Shown: piece after piece, positions 42,901 to 54,900 of the stretch | Layout of the letters: each line of letters starts with the position of its first letter | How positions within the stretch are numbered: position 1 is the first letter of the stretch | Notes under the pieces: model-generated | The model's database searches: none | The model's input: only the letters and a program-made list of their open reading frames with translations | What the model was told of the DNA's origin: nothing | Made by a program: the position numbers and the translations under genes | Assembly: GCA_022495005.1 (NCBI GenBank) | Contig: JAGYXB010001753.1 | Span: forward strand, 1,240,001-1,304,000 | Direction of reading: 5' to 3' | DNA: 64,000 nt | Origin: Rhyacophila brunnea | Taxonomy: Eukaryota > Arthropoda > Insecta > Trichoptera > Rhyacophilidae

Positions 42901-45900
42901 CATCCTTTTTTACAAAGACCCCGATCTCCACCAGTCAATAGTGAGTTACTTTATGATTATGTTATTATTTACATTGAATAAAAACAGGAAATCTTACTTA
43001 AAAATCATCTTTTTGCGAGTGTTTTAATATATATTTATATATGTCATCGTGTTTGCAGTTGAACTTCCTCAACTGAGTCCACCGGTGCCTCACTCACTCC
43101 CTCGGGACATTTCTGTGGCTGCTGCCGGAGCCCTCAAGACTTCACCATTCCCTGCCGGAAGCCGGTCGCCTCGTGGTGAGTTTATCAAAATAATGTGTTG
43201 CTCCGGTGTGTGTATTTATTACAGTGATTCTCAATCAGGTTCTACAAGATTTTGCAACTGCACACCTTTGTGGTAATCAAGTAAAAATAAACAGTTGTTG
43301 TTTTTGAAAGTTAGATAATATCGTGTTATAATTATTATTGAAATACTGATAACTTTACTTGGGAGGGGGAAAAGTTCTTCTTTTGTAGAGGTAGAGCCTA
43401 AATGTATGAAATTGTTGATGATTGTGTTAGCTACATGTGACTTCGCTTTACAGGTTCATTTGAAGAGAACTTCACACTACTGCTATAAACATTCCACTAT
43501 AATTTCATAGTCACCCAATTAGTTAATTACATATATGATTCTTTGTGCTCACAGAACAGATAATAAATAGAATACCGATAGGCTATATTCAATACGCCTC
43601 ATCTTGATGCAGGGTTTTGAATGTGTGAGTGTCATATGAAAATGAATCACGCATTATGCACGTGCAATAGTGTGTGTAATACACCAACATTAAATGAGCG
43701 TAAATGCATAAACCGAGAGCAGTTTTTAGTATTCTACGTAAAACGTATTCTTAACACGTGTGTAAGTTTAACCCGGATTCTTCCTTACTCGAGTCGGTTA
43801 CCTGCTTCGCCTTACCCGTCATGTATTTCTGTTCCCACTATTTCTGAGTTCCCTGTTTGTGCTACTACTACTTCTATGTATTCTATGTATATAGTGTCCA
43901 AATTCTTTGGTTTGTCTATATTTTATAAAAGTTTTTAGGGTTTCAATGTAAACTGGAATATTGTTATTAAATTTTCTAGAACAGTGATAGCGAACCTGTG
44001 GCACGCGAATGTTTTATTTTGAAGACAGAAAAAAATGACCTACCTATTTATAATAATTAAATAAAAATACAAAATATTTTTTACAAATAAATATATAAGT
44101 ACATAATATTAAAAAATAATGATGACAGCCATGCGTATTTTCTTCGGTTTTTAATATTATTTTTACCGATCGATGCGCAAACGGAAACGATGAAATTGCT
44201 GCATAAATGACAGATCGCATTGTATAAAAAATAGCAGGTAAATACTCGTCAAGAATAACCATTACATTTGTAAAATTAATGTAAATATGCAATTGCATAA
44301 GTCAGTCCGTAGGCTTAATGCGTCACACATAATATTACCGCACTGACTTCATCAGGCGGCAGCCGCGCCGCGAATCTTTGATTTTAATGGATTTACAAAG
44401 CTTAAGACCAATCAAGCAAATAAAAATATTCAACCAACAAACCTGATTGAATTTATCGGCAGACATTCAAATATAAACAGCTGATTGTTATTTTTCCTCA
44501 AACATAATCGCTAAAAATGGAAGAAGAAAAGAAGAATATGTGAAGGAAGTGTGGTTAAAATGCTTCCACGATCTCTTTGAACATGGACAAAAATTATTAA
44601 AAAATAAAAGATATGTATTCGGCTATAAACACGGCGAAAGATAGAATCTCAAGAATTCAATTGTAATGTAACTTTTCTGATAGAATTCTTAGAAAAATAT
44701 TTTTCTCCATGAAAAACTGCCGGGCACATCAGACAGTCAAAAAATTATATTTGGGAAATTTTAGCACGCATACGTAAAAAGGTTCGCCAATCCTGTTCTA
44801 GAATATTTACACTATTTACAGCTACGCATATCAATAGATGTTTTTATTGACACCAAGCCATTGTTTTTGTGACAGTATGTATTGCTCGTGTATAAACAGA
44901 AATTTAATCTAACTGTAAAATACATACATAAATACATTATTTTCTTATTAATTATTATTTAGAAAACAATTCGTTCACCTCGTGGAATCTTAATTACTCT
45001 AATGCGCTTAATTTTTCATTGTTTAGTTAGAAATTGTTTAAAACTACCCAATTAATAAATAATCTCTTGACCCCTTATTATGTTTACGGCTTCATTGTAA
45101 AAAATTGAATTTAATGCAGTCATTATTTGTTTATCTGACAGATAAGTGCATTTTTGGTGTGTTTTAATGCAATATGTTTTTACCATAATTTAGTTGGTGT
45201 TTTTACGTCTTAAAATCAGTTTTTTTTTTTTATATTCCTCCGTTTATTGTGTTATTATTTTTGTTCGAGTTTTTAATGTTTTCAATTGACACCAGATGTC
45301 GTATAAGATTGCAGTGTATCGGACAGAATGTACAATTATTCATATTCATTTGGCAGTAATCAATTCGAATCAGTTTTGAACAATGAAGAATTACAATGCT
45401 ATTCCTCAATGCAATGGTACGCCATTACAAATTGTTAATATTTGTATCAAATAAAATTATGAAGAATCCGTATAAGTCAGGGCTACGAACCGTTATTTTT
45501 TTCATTTCGGTTTTTGTTCCGAAAAAAATAACAGTTTTTATGGTTTTCGGTTTTCTGTTCAGCTCCGAGTGATTGATTTTGAAATGTTTTTATTTGTATT
45601 AAATAACGATAAGTATGATAATTATCATTAAATTTCTTAAGCAATTATGATAATTATCGTAAAATTTAATGAGGTTGTCGCGCAACATGTTGCCAGTGTG
45701 GACCCGGCATAAGAGTCCAAGGGCCAAGACCCAAGGCGTAAGACATATTGCGCCTACTACAACTTAGCGATAACTGATATATTTGAACTTGTACCGAACC
45801 GAAAAAAGTTATATTTTTTTCCTGTTTTCGTTACGAAAAAACAATAGTTTTTCCGGTTTTCGGTTCAGTTCCGGTTCGAAACCCTGGTTTCAGTGCAAGA

Positions 45901-48900
45901 ATACAATATCTACGTGACCATTTTCTTTATTATAATATTCCAGAAAAAGTAGTGAAGCATTTAAATCAATTCATTAATTTTACCAATGCAATAATAATAT
46001 GTACCTACTGCACAATATCCAAAAGAATTCACGCCAGGACATTTTTTCCTTTCTATGTTATTTCATCCCAAATACATCAATAAAAAAAACCTTTCAAACA
46101 TCACTGCAGTGCGCCAGGGAGTTGCAGCGTACAGTTTGAATATCACTGATATACAGTAAATACTGAGTGAATACAAACGTTAAACGCAATATCGATACTG
46201 GGATTTGAAATATTTGTGTGTAATTTTGTGCCTTATTCAGGTTTCAAACCCATTACCGATCCGCCAACTAGAATTATACCATGTTAAACTCTGCTTTGCA
46301 ATGAGTTTGCCATAATAATTTGCCGTATTTCCTTACAATCAGAATATTATTAATTTTTTCTTACGTAAACACTTAATTTTTTAACTGTAATAAGTTACAC
46401 ATAGCACTACATATTACACTTATCGTCCACACTACGTCAATTAGTTTATCTGGCATTCGCAAGAGACATCTGGTCGACTGTTGAATAGTTGGCACCCTGT
46501 CAAAGACCAGCTGGCAGCTCACCTTGAACTCCAAGTCCAACGTCGTTTGGCACCGAACACTTCTTAGCACTCCGCCTACCTTCCAGCATTTTCTTCAACC
46601 TTGTTAAATGATATATGATTATTTTTGTTTTCTGTATACAATCGCTGCACACCTTTGCTAATGATATTCAATAATATTATTGTGTACTGCAGTGGTTTTC
46701 AAACTGTGCACTGCCAATATCCAAACATGATTGTTTGAAAGTTTTAATAATCCCAGAGTGGACAAAGTGCGTAAATGTCTAAAATAGTGGTCGTTGTAGG
46801 CACTTATTCGATGTAAATCTCTGGAAATTAACCCATTATATCATTTACAAGTACTAACGTTGAAGTCTTCTACTGGGACTACTTGTGAAATGTGTAGTAA
46901 AAATGATAGATTTATAAAAAGTCACCTATTTAGATTCTTACAAGATTAAGACATCTTTATTAAATGGACATGGATTCAAGATTCATTCAGTATCCAACTA
47001 AACGCCGGCACTGGAAGAGTCGGATTTCATTCTGGTGATGGGTTATTAAACATTATTTCACGATATAGAAATGGTTGCGTTTAGGATTTCGGGGAAAGGA
47101 AGAATACTGTTTCCTGTGTGATAAAGTAATGACCAGTGAATCGTACTTTCATTTGCGATGATTAACGTCTGCGAAGCTGGAATTTTGGCAATCGGTAACT
47201 GTTATAAAAACCGAATATTGCCCAAAACTAAATCCATGATTTTAAAAACTATGGCTCACCCATTCCAGTAACCCATATTTTTTTTACGGTGGCGTGAAAC
47301 TAATTAGTTTGAATCTCAGCCACCCTCGATCCTAGAAGCTAGCTGAAGGGTTCTCCCTGGTTTGTTCACTCTTCTCGGACCTCGGTTTCCATTGCCATGT
47401 ACTTCTGCTGAACCTAATTATATTAGCAATTCTGCGATCTTGGTGAGTGACCTGGATCGCTTTAAGTTTTTTTATATCTTTTAATAAATCATCATTTCTA
47501 GAAAATCGTAAATTCTTTCTTTATATGTTGATATTGTCATCGTGATTATTATCTCACATAAGTTAATACTTTGTATTGATGACAGCTTGTCATATTATGC
47601 CTCACATATCATAAAAATAAAATTCGTCACCTCAATACTACAACTAGAAATGATCTCATTCATTGAATACAATGCAATAATAATTCACTATCATTTAAAT
47701 TATATCATATTTTTACATTGAATTTCAGATAATAATTATTGTGTAGTAATGAAATAAATAAAATCACACCTGAGTAACGATTTCACGTACAGTAGACTCC
47801 CAATTATCCATGCACGATACGGTATATACAAAGATAGAATAGCTCTTTGGAAAATTCGAACTTATGATAGAAAATCATTAAAATATTCCTGTAAACAAAC
47901 CAAAATCACAGATTTTCTAAATAAATAATGAGTATTAAACATGTTAAAATATTTGTCTGCTTTAGAAATGTATAATAGTATGTAGTTTTTAAAAAGAAAA
48001 AACCATAGTTCGGATTATCCGTGTTTTTCGTTTATCCGTGCTGCCTCTCCCCACCATTAGCCCGGATAATCGGGGGAGTCTACTGTATTTAAAATTAAAA
48101 TAAATACATTAAAAAAAAAGCAAAAAGTTCAAAATAATCTTCTTCTATAGAGATGGAGCTTAAATATATTAAATCGATGCAAACGAAGAACCTTTGGTCT
48201 ACTGATTAAGTTAGTTATAAGTGGCTTCGCATTGCAACTTCATTTGAAGAAAACTTCACACTTGTACTATGGCATTTCTCTATAAATTCAGATTCACAGA
48301 AGTATTTAATTATACATAAATGATTGGATAGTGTATTATTAAATTCAAATTTTCATGCATCTCTCATATTACTGTATCAAAATGTGGAAACCCTGTGGAA
48401 TGATACTCTCTCGTCGACTTTATGTAGGCACCCAAAAGCAATACAGGCGGCCCTTGACTATTGAGTGTTCTACTTTTGCACAATTCGCTATTTCGTACAT
48501 TTATTAAAATTTAGATTTTTCTTGATAATGCAAAAATTATGCGCGTCCATGCAGTCGCTCCTCTCTCCTCCACTCCATGTCACCTTCTCAAATACGTAAA
48601 GGGGTGGTATTCAACTGTCTTTTGACTAGTTTATAAAGAAAACACCTAATTGCTAATACGTCGCGTTAACTTTTTTTATACCCATTGATAAATAAATATT
48701 TAAATTTTTTATTGAACGTTATTTTTACCCATTGATAAATAAATATTTTAAAATTTTTTATTGAATGTTATTTTTGAGATGAAAAACCACTTTAAACACC
48801 GAGAAATGTGTACATAGGTAATGTAAATAAAGCAACAGGCTTCAAACCAGAATGCCAGTCGGCATTTTATTTTTTGGGGCACACTGCCATCAAAGTTCCT

Positions 48901-51900
48901 TATACGGATAGCGTATAATACTCTTTCTATCTATAGTCAAAATTCTTTGTGATGATGTAACTTTCGATTGTTTGGCTTGCAAAAGGTGCCATCTGTGTGC
49001 AGCATCTTTAATAATTTAGTTGGTTAGGTATCTATATGAAAAGTCTTCCTGTAATGGTAACAGGGATAATATGCTTCTGTCGTAAATGTGTTTGACAACA
49101 CTGTCCTATCCAAAAAAAGTCTGTTGCATAACATGTTCCGTAGTTAAATTGTAATAGCTTGCCAAAATTTCATTCTCCTACACGGACTCTGTATGTTGTT
49201 TGCTTTTGAGCTTGCCACATCACTCTTTTCTACTCGACATTAACTGTAGAAAATCGCGGTTAAAATTGTCAGTTTTTTTTTAAGTCATTCCATTTTAATT
49301 AACCTCTATAGACTGAATAAATTATGTACTGTAGTTAAAACGTGATATTATTAAAGTAAGCCTTGTGATATTTTTACTCAGTGAATTTTTTGTGAAGTGC
49401 GTCCGATTATGAATCGCGTTTTTGAATTGTCTGATGGTTTTGTTGTGTTTTTAAGTATAATCGGTAAATATGTCTTCATATTATTTTATTATAGAACAGT
49501 ATTTGAAATAGATAATTTCAATGAGTTAATGCGCAAATGTTATACGTCCAGTTTTTTATCTTATGAGAAAATTGTTTTTGATAGATACAAATCGATTCTG
49601 AGTCATGGCGAAATAGACAGATGACATATTTGAATGTGGCAATATCTTCTCAAATACACCTATTTGAACGGACAATATAGGTATGATGCAAATTGGCATT
49701 TTGTATATAATAATTTAGTAAAAATTGGACTTACAATATTTGTGCTAGTAATCCATTAATTATAGTGATAATTTTCATGGTGTAAAAAATAAAAATATAC
49801 ATCTTTGAGCATGTTCTTACATGAAAATGAGCCATGTAATTAATATAGGAAAGGGATACTTGGTAAAATCCCCAAATTATAATTTAGAAGAGGGGGCGGG
49901 AATTGGTGAGAATGCAGAGCAATAATAAAATAATAACTTTACATGCACTCGAATGAAAATTTCGGTATCCATACTTTATAAAGCTCACCATGTGAGCGAG
50001 ACACGTGTTATGAAATAGGTACATCAGGGATATGAAGGATCCATTCTCTAGATACAATGAACCGAATTTCAATTAAAATTTAGGTTCAGTAAAGATCTCG
50101 TAAAAACACAATATATCTTATGGTTAGAACAGATTTGACTATGACATCGTGAAGTATCATTAATATTTTGGAATTGTTGTACAATCTTATTCGAAATGGT
50201 AACTTTTGAAATGAAACATTGAAAATCTTTCAAAATGCATACTTTGGAGATTCTTTTGGACTTATGTTTGTATATTTATGTCGCTGGCTATGAATTTATA
50301 TGAAGGATACGGCATTCCTAAAATAGGCATCTTTTTAAGATGTTGGTATTTTCTGATGCAGCGCCTGGCTCATCTGCTGCAAGGAAAGCTAGCCAGGCTA
50401 GGCCTTTAATTTCACTTATAGTTAACATACTAAGTAAATAATCTTAAAAATAAATGCATATTGTAAGAAAACAATTTTCTTTCGTTTACAGCTGCAGACT
50501 CCCCCGAAGGAACATCGTCTAGTCCAGAAGATGACTTTGAACTGGTCCCCGCAAACCTGCCGTGCGACCTTATGGCGGGAGTGGAGATCCTGCCCCCGTC
50601 ACCCCCACCGCACAGCGCCACGCAACCGGCACACGCACACCTGCCTCCTTCCCTGCAGGTCAACATGAACATTCCCGGGGAAGCCACGCACGGTGGAAGG
50701 CCTTCCACTCTGCTCATTTCCGAGGCTTTACCCGTTCCAACACAGAGGCTACATACTAAGGTTTGTATTACAAAGATGATAAAAAAACCTTCAATGGAGA
50801 TCAAGCCTTTAGGTATATTATCAGTGAAGGTCTTGGTGATCGATCCGTAAAAGCTCTATGTTTACATATGAAAATAATCATTGGGTATGTAACCAATTTT
50901 CAGACGCACAATACTTAACAAGTGATAGGTGTCATAATAATACACATTGTAAACAGAAATCAAGTAAATATAAGTTTATTTATTGTTTTATTAAACTGTC
51001 AACTGTGCAACGGTTCATAATTAGTTAGTTTTACATAACGTCGACATCTTTGCATTTGGCTCTTAGTCTTAAAAATTAATCATCAATTAAATTGCAGGTA
51101 CCAAATAATGCAAACGCTGGGGGCGGTAGTGCCATCCCTCGATCTCAACCAATCACAATGAAACGGTCAGACCAGCACCGTTCCACTCAACCTGACATCA
51201 GCTCGCTTTCACCACCTTCCGTAAGTACAGTAGAAATTCGATTATGATAACGGTTCATGCTCATAATTAAATCCAAATAATCGTGATTCAGATTGTACTT
51301 ACTATATTTATTTTTCTCTATGAATAAGCATATAGTGACGGAAGCTTAATTTGTAGAATCTCTACTATATAAATAGAGGTGTTTGAAGAGATAGTTGATT
51401 TTGGAGACAATCATTCGTTGTTACGCAATTTGTGGGTACTGCATGCTTAGTGAACCGACTACACGAGTAACTGAATTTATTTTTGGTTTAAGTTTTACTA
51501 CACATCTTCATGTAATATTATCCTGGCATTTGAATGACCCTTGTGAAATTAAATTACGTGTTACTAGATTGACTTTGGAATTTTTAGTGAACAAAAAAAA
51601 CTGAGCAGGGTTAGTTAGCATTCCACCGACCGGCAAGTTCATCATGTTTCAATTATTATTGTTTGATTGGCAATATTATTTTCATGTTTTAGCATATTCA
51701 AATACGTGTCAGAGACATCTTCGAATACAAATCTGTCAACAGGTGTATCACTTTACAATAAACCCCAAAGATACACTTTGATAATATAATAATTAACATT
51801 GCCTAAGAGTAACGAAATTGTAAATATTGAATGCTAAATTGTACGTACGAAAGAATGATGGAAATTGATTGTATTATTTCAGGTTCAATTTATAATGGGC

Positions 51901-54900
51901 ACCCCACCGTCGGGACGTCGTAGAAGCGCTTCAGGAGGCTCTCCACCCACATCCTGGCAAGTCTCTCCCACCAATGCCAGCCCGCTTCGTAGATCAGGTA
52001 TTACAAGCCTTATCAAGTCAAAATGATACAGAATCATTAATCCTTTGTATATAGTTTTTTCCTCGTTTCTGGTTCTCCGTGAAAGTCTTGGTAATATAAC
52101 CTTCACCCCGTGCTGAAACACACATAATATGCTCTGCTTAAGAATGAACATGGTAAATATTACTATTTCCAAAAACTAATGATATAACAAAATATACATG
52201 GTGTTATCGTGATGTTTTACTGCCAAAATAGGTCTAGTAAGTCCCTAAGTAATTTAATAATCCCCTCTAAAATCAGGCATAATGTTAATTTCTTTGTGCT
52301 TTATGTGCATGTTGTATATATTGGATGACCTTAATTTTTTTTTCTAGCATAGGCTATATAGATACATATGTCTATAGACGCATAAGCCATTGTTATCTCT
52401 AAATACTAAAATTATCAACTTACCAATTTTTGGCAGCAATCCTACGATATGTGTATACAGAATATCATACAATTTGTAATAATGTTAAGTCCATGGGTAA
52501 CTGCACAACCGTAATCTGGTATCTCTATCCTGAGTTCTCTCTTCAATTGTTCATTATACATGTTAACACTAAATATTTATTTCAGGAACGTCTCCGCCAG
52601 TAGTGTTAGCAGCGCTGCGGGGCGCGGCCGACAACAACAACCAGCCCCACCGAGCCAGTACCCTGCCCAACATCTCCGACTCCTTCCACGCCCTCTTCCC
52701 GCACCCCCTCAACTTCGTGCCGCCTGACCTGCCCCAGGAAACTCTGCTTGATGTAAGTATTCAATGCACACATGAGGGCGGTTTGATAAGTAAGGTAAAC
52801 GGACGAGATAACGACAATCGTTCAGGTGGGATTTTATTCATTTTTGAAGGACGGACGTTGAGGGACGTTTTACCATTTCCAGAATAGAATAATGGTAAGA
52901 ATTAATAAGTAAAAGAATAACAAAGAGAATTATAAGATAAAAATACATATTTTTATAAAATCTATTGAAATACCTTAAACGTCTCAGAGTTTGTAAAGTA
53001 AGTATTTTTATTCTCCAGTCCCTTGGATACCTCAAGTGTACCCAAAACAATGACTGCATAACCTCTTAGAATTACTATACAGTAATACCCCGACATACGC
53101 GAACTCGGAGTTACGCGGTTCTTGATTGTTTCATTTAATATTACATAATAGTAATATAATTATAATATTTTTTCATTAGGAATAAAAAAAATATTAGTTG
53201 CTATGAAGAAATTCTGCGTGAAAAAAGACATTGTGATATCAGACGAGTTTGTAAGATTTTATGAAGCCATCGACATCGAAATAACCTTTTTAAGTAGGTA
53301 ACTCATTTATTTTTTTAATATTTTGTACATATTCTATACAAAGAACTGCAATTTTATTAAATATTTTTCTTCTAAACTAGTGTTTTTGTTAGTCATTGGT
53401 CCCAATTAAACAAAATTTATATGTATTAATATGCAAAGTTGCACCCTGACTTACGCGAATTCAACAAGCGGACCCACCTATTGCGTAACCAGGGTATTAC
53501 TGTACTTATTTGTTGTCTCATGTACTCACCTAAGCGCCACTTACCTGTTCTGTCGGCTTGCCTACGACCGATCTTCGCTATATGTATATCTTATACTTAA
53601 ATAATCTTTTGAAATTCCAGCGGGAACACAACGAAACACTGGCGAAGCTGAACTTTGTCCTCGCGCTGAGCGAATGCGTGTTAGAACTCGCTGCATCCAG
53701 AGGGGCCCCATTGGCTGCCCTCCTCGATAGCGCTTCGCCACAAAGTGAGTTATTGGTTACAATTTTGGGAAATGGACTGTATTTCGATGGGGTACTATGA
53801 TTAGAGGGGTAGGGTGGTAAAATTGAGACAGAGATTTAATCACTTATCTTGATAAGGTCAGTATTCTGAAAGACTAAGCTAGGTAAGAACTAATATATCA
53901 CACACAACATTTTATAGTATAATTAATATATTATATTCAAGTTTGATGTTATATATAAGTGATAGATAACACCGGCACTTGGTTACAACACTGGACACTT
54001 AGAATCTGTTCTGAATCTGAAAGTTTATCGTTGTAGTTCTCGTTTTTAATCAGGAAAGCTACTGGGGGAGCGAGAAAGGAATGGAAGAAAAAAATAATTG
54101 GCGAAGACAATGCATTCAATATTCAATGCTGCCGCAGTTAGTATTATTTTACTACGAGTTTGCAAAAACTTTCCCTTTATCAATCTTAACTCTACCTATA
54201 TCAGGGTTGGCGAACCTTTTTACGTATGCGTGCCTAAAATTCTCAAATATTATTTTCTGACTCTAATGTGCTGGCCAGTTTTTCATGGGGAAAAAATAGT
54301 TTTTTAGAATTCTACAATTGAGTTCTTGAGATTCTATCTTTCACAGTGTTTCTAGTCAAAGGCGGCATCTTGTATTAATTGGATAAATTTTTCCTTGTTT
54401 TCGAAATCTTCAGAGATTTTAGGATTATTTTAACCATGATTCTTTTATATATTCCCCCATCACTGAACGGTTTTCTATTTTTAGCGATTATGGTTGAGGA
54501 AAAATAACAAGTAGCTGTTATATTTGAATGACTGCCTATAAATTTTAATTTCATTAGGTTTGTTGATTGAATATTTTTACATTTTAATTTTCCGAACTGT
54601 TTGAAGACTATTTGCCTCCAATTTTTTATAAAATGCGGTCTATCATTTATGCATGAATTTCATCGTTTCCGTTTACACATCAATCGGTAAATATTATTGG
54701 TAAACATAATATTAAAAACCGAAGAAAATACGCATGGCCATATTGTTATTATTTTTTATTATTATAATATACTTAAATATTTATTTGTAAAACTTTTTGT
54801 ACAAAAACATTTTTTTTAAATCATAGGTAATTTCTTCTCTCTTCAAAATAAAACATTCGCGTGCCATAGGTTCACCATCACTGACCTATATTAATGTTAT

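Noticed and set aside
43621..43938. 105-codon frame and its twin at 56,735-56,962 as a small gene family
   Set aside because: Both are copies of a dispersed repeat; the third copy at 30.8 kb does not keep the frame.
49397..49624. 75-codon frame in the large Atg1 intron as an extra exon
   Set aside because: No splice sites in phase and no similarity to Atg1 linkers.
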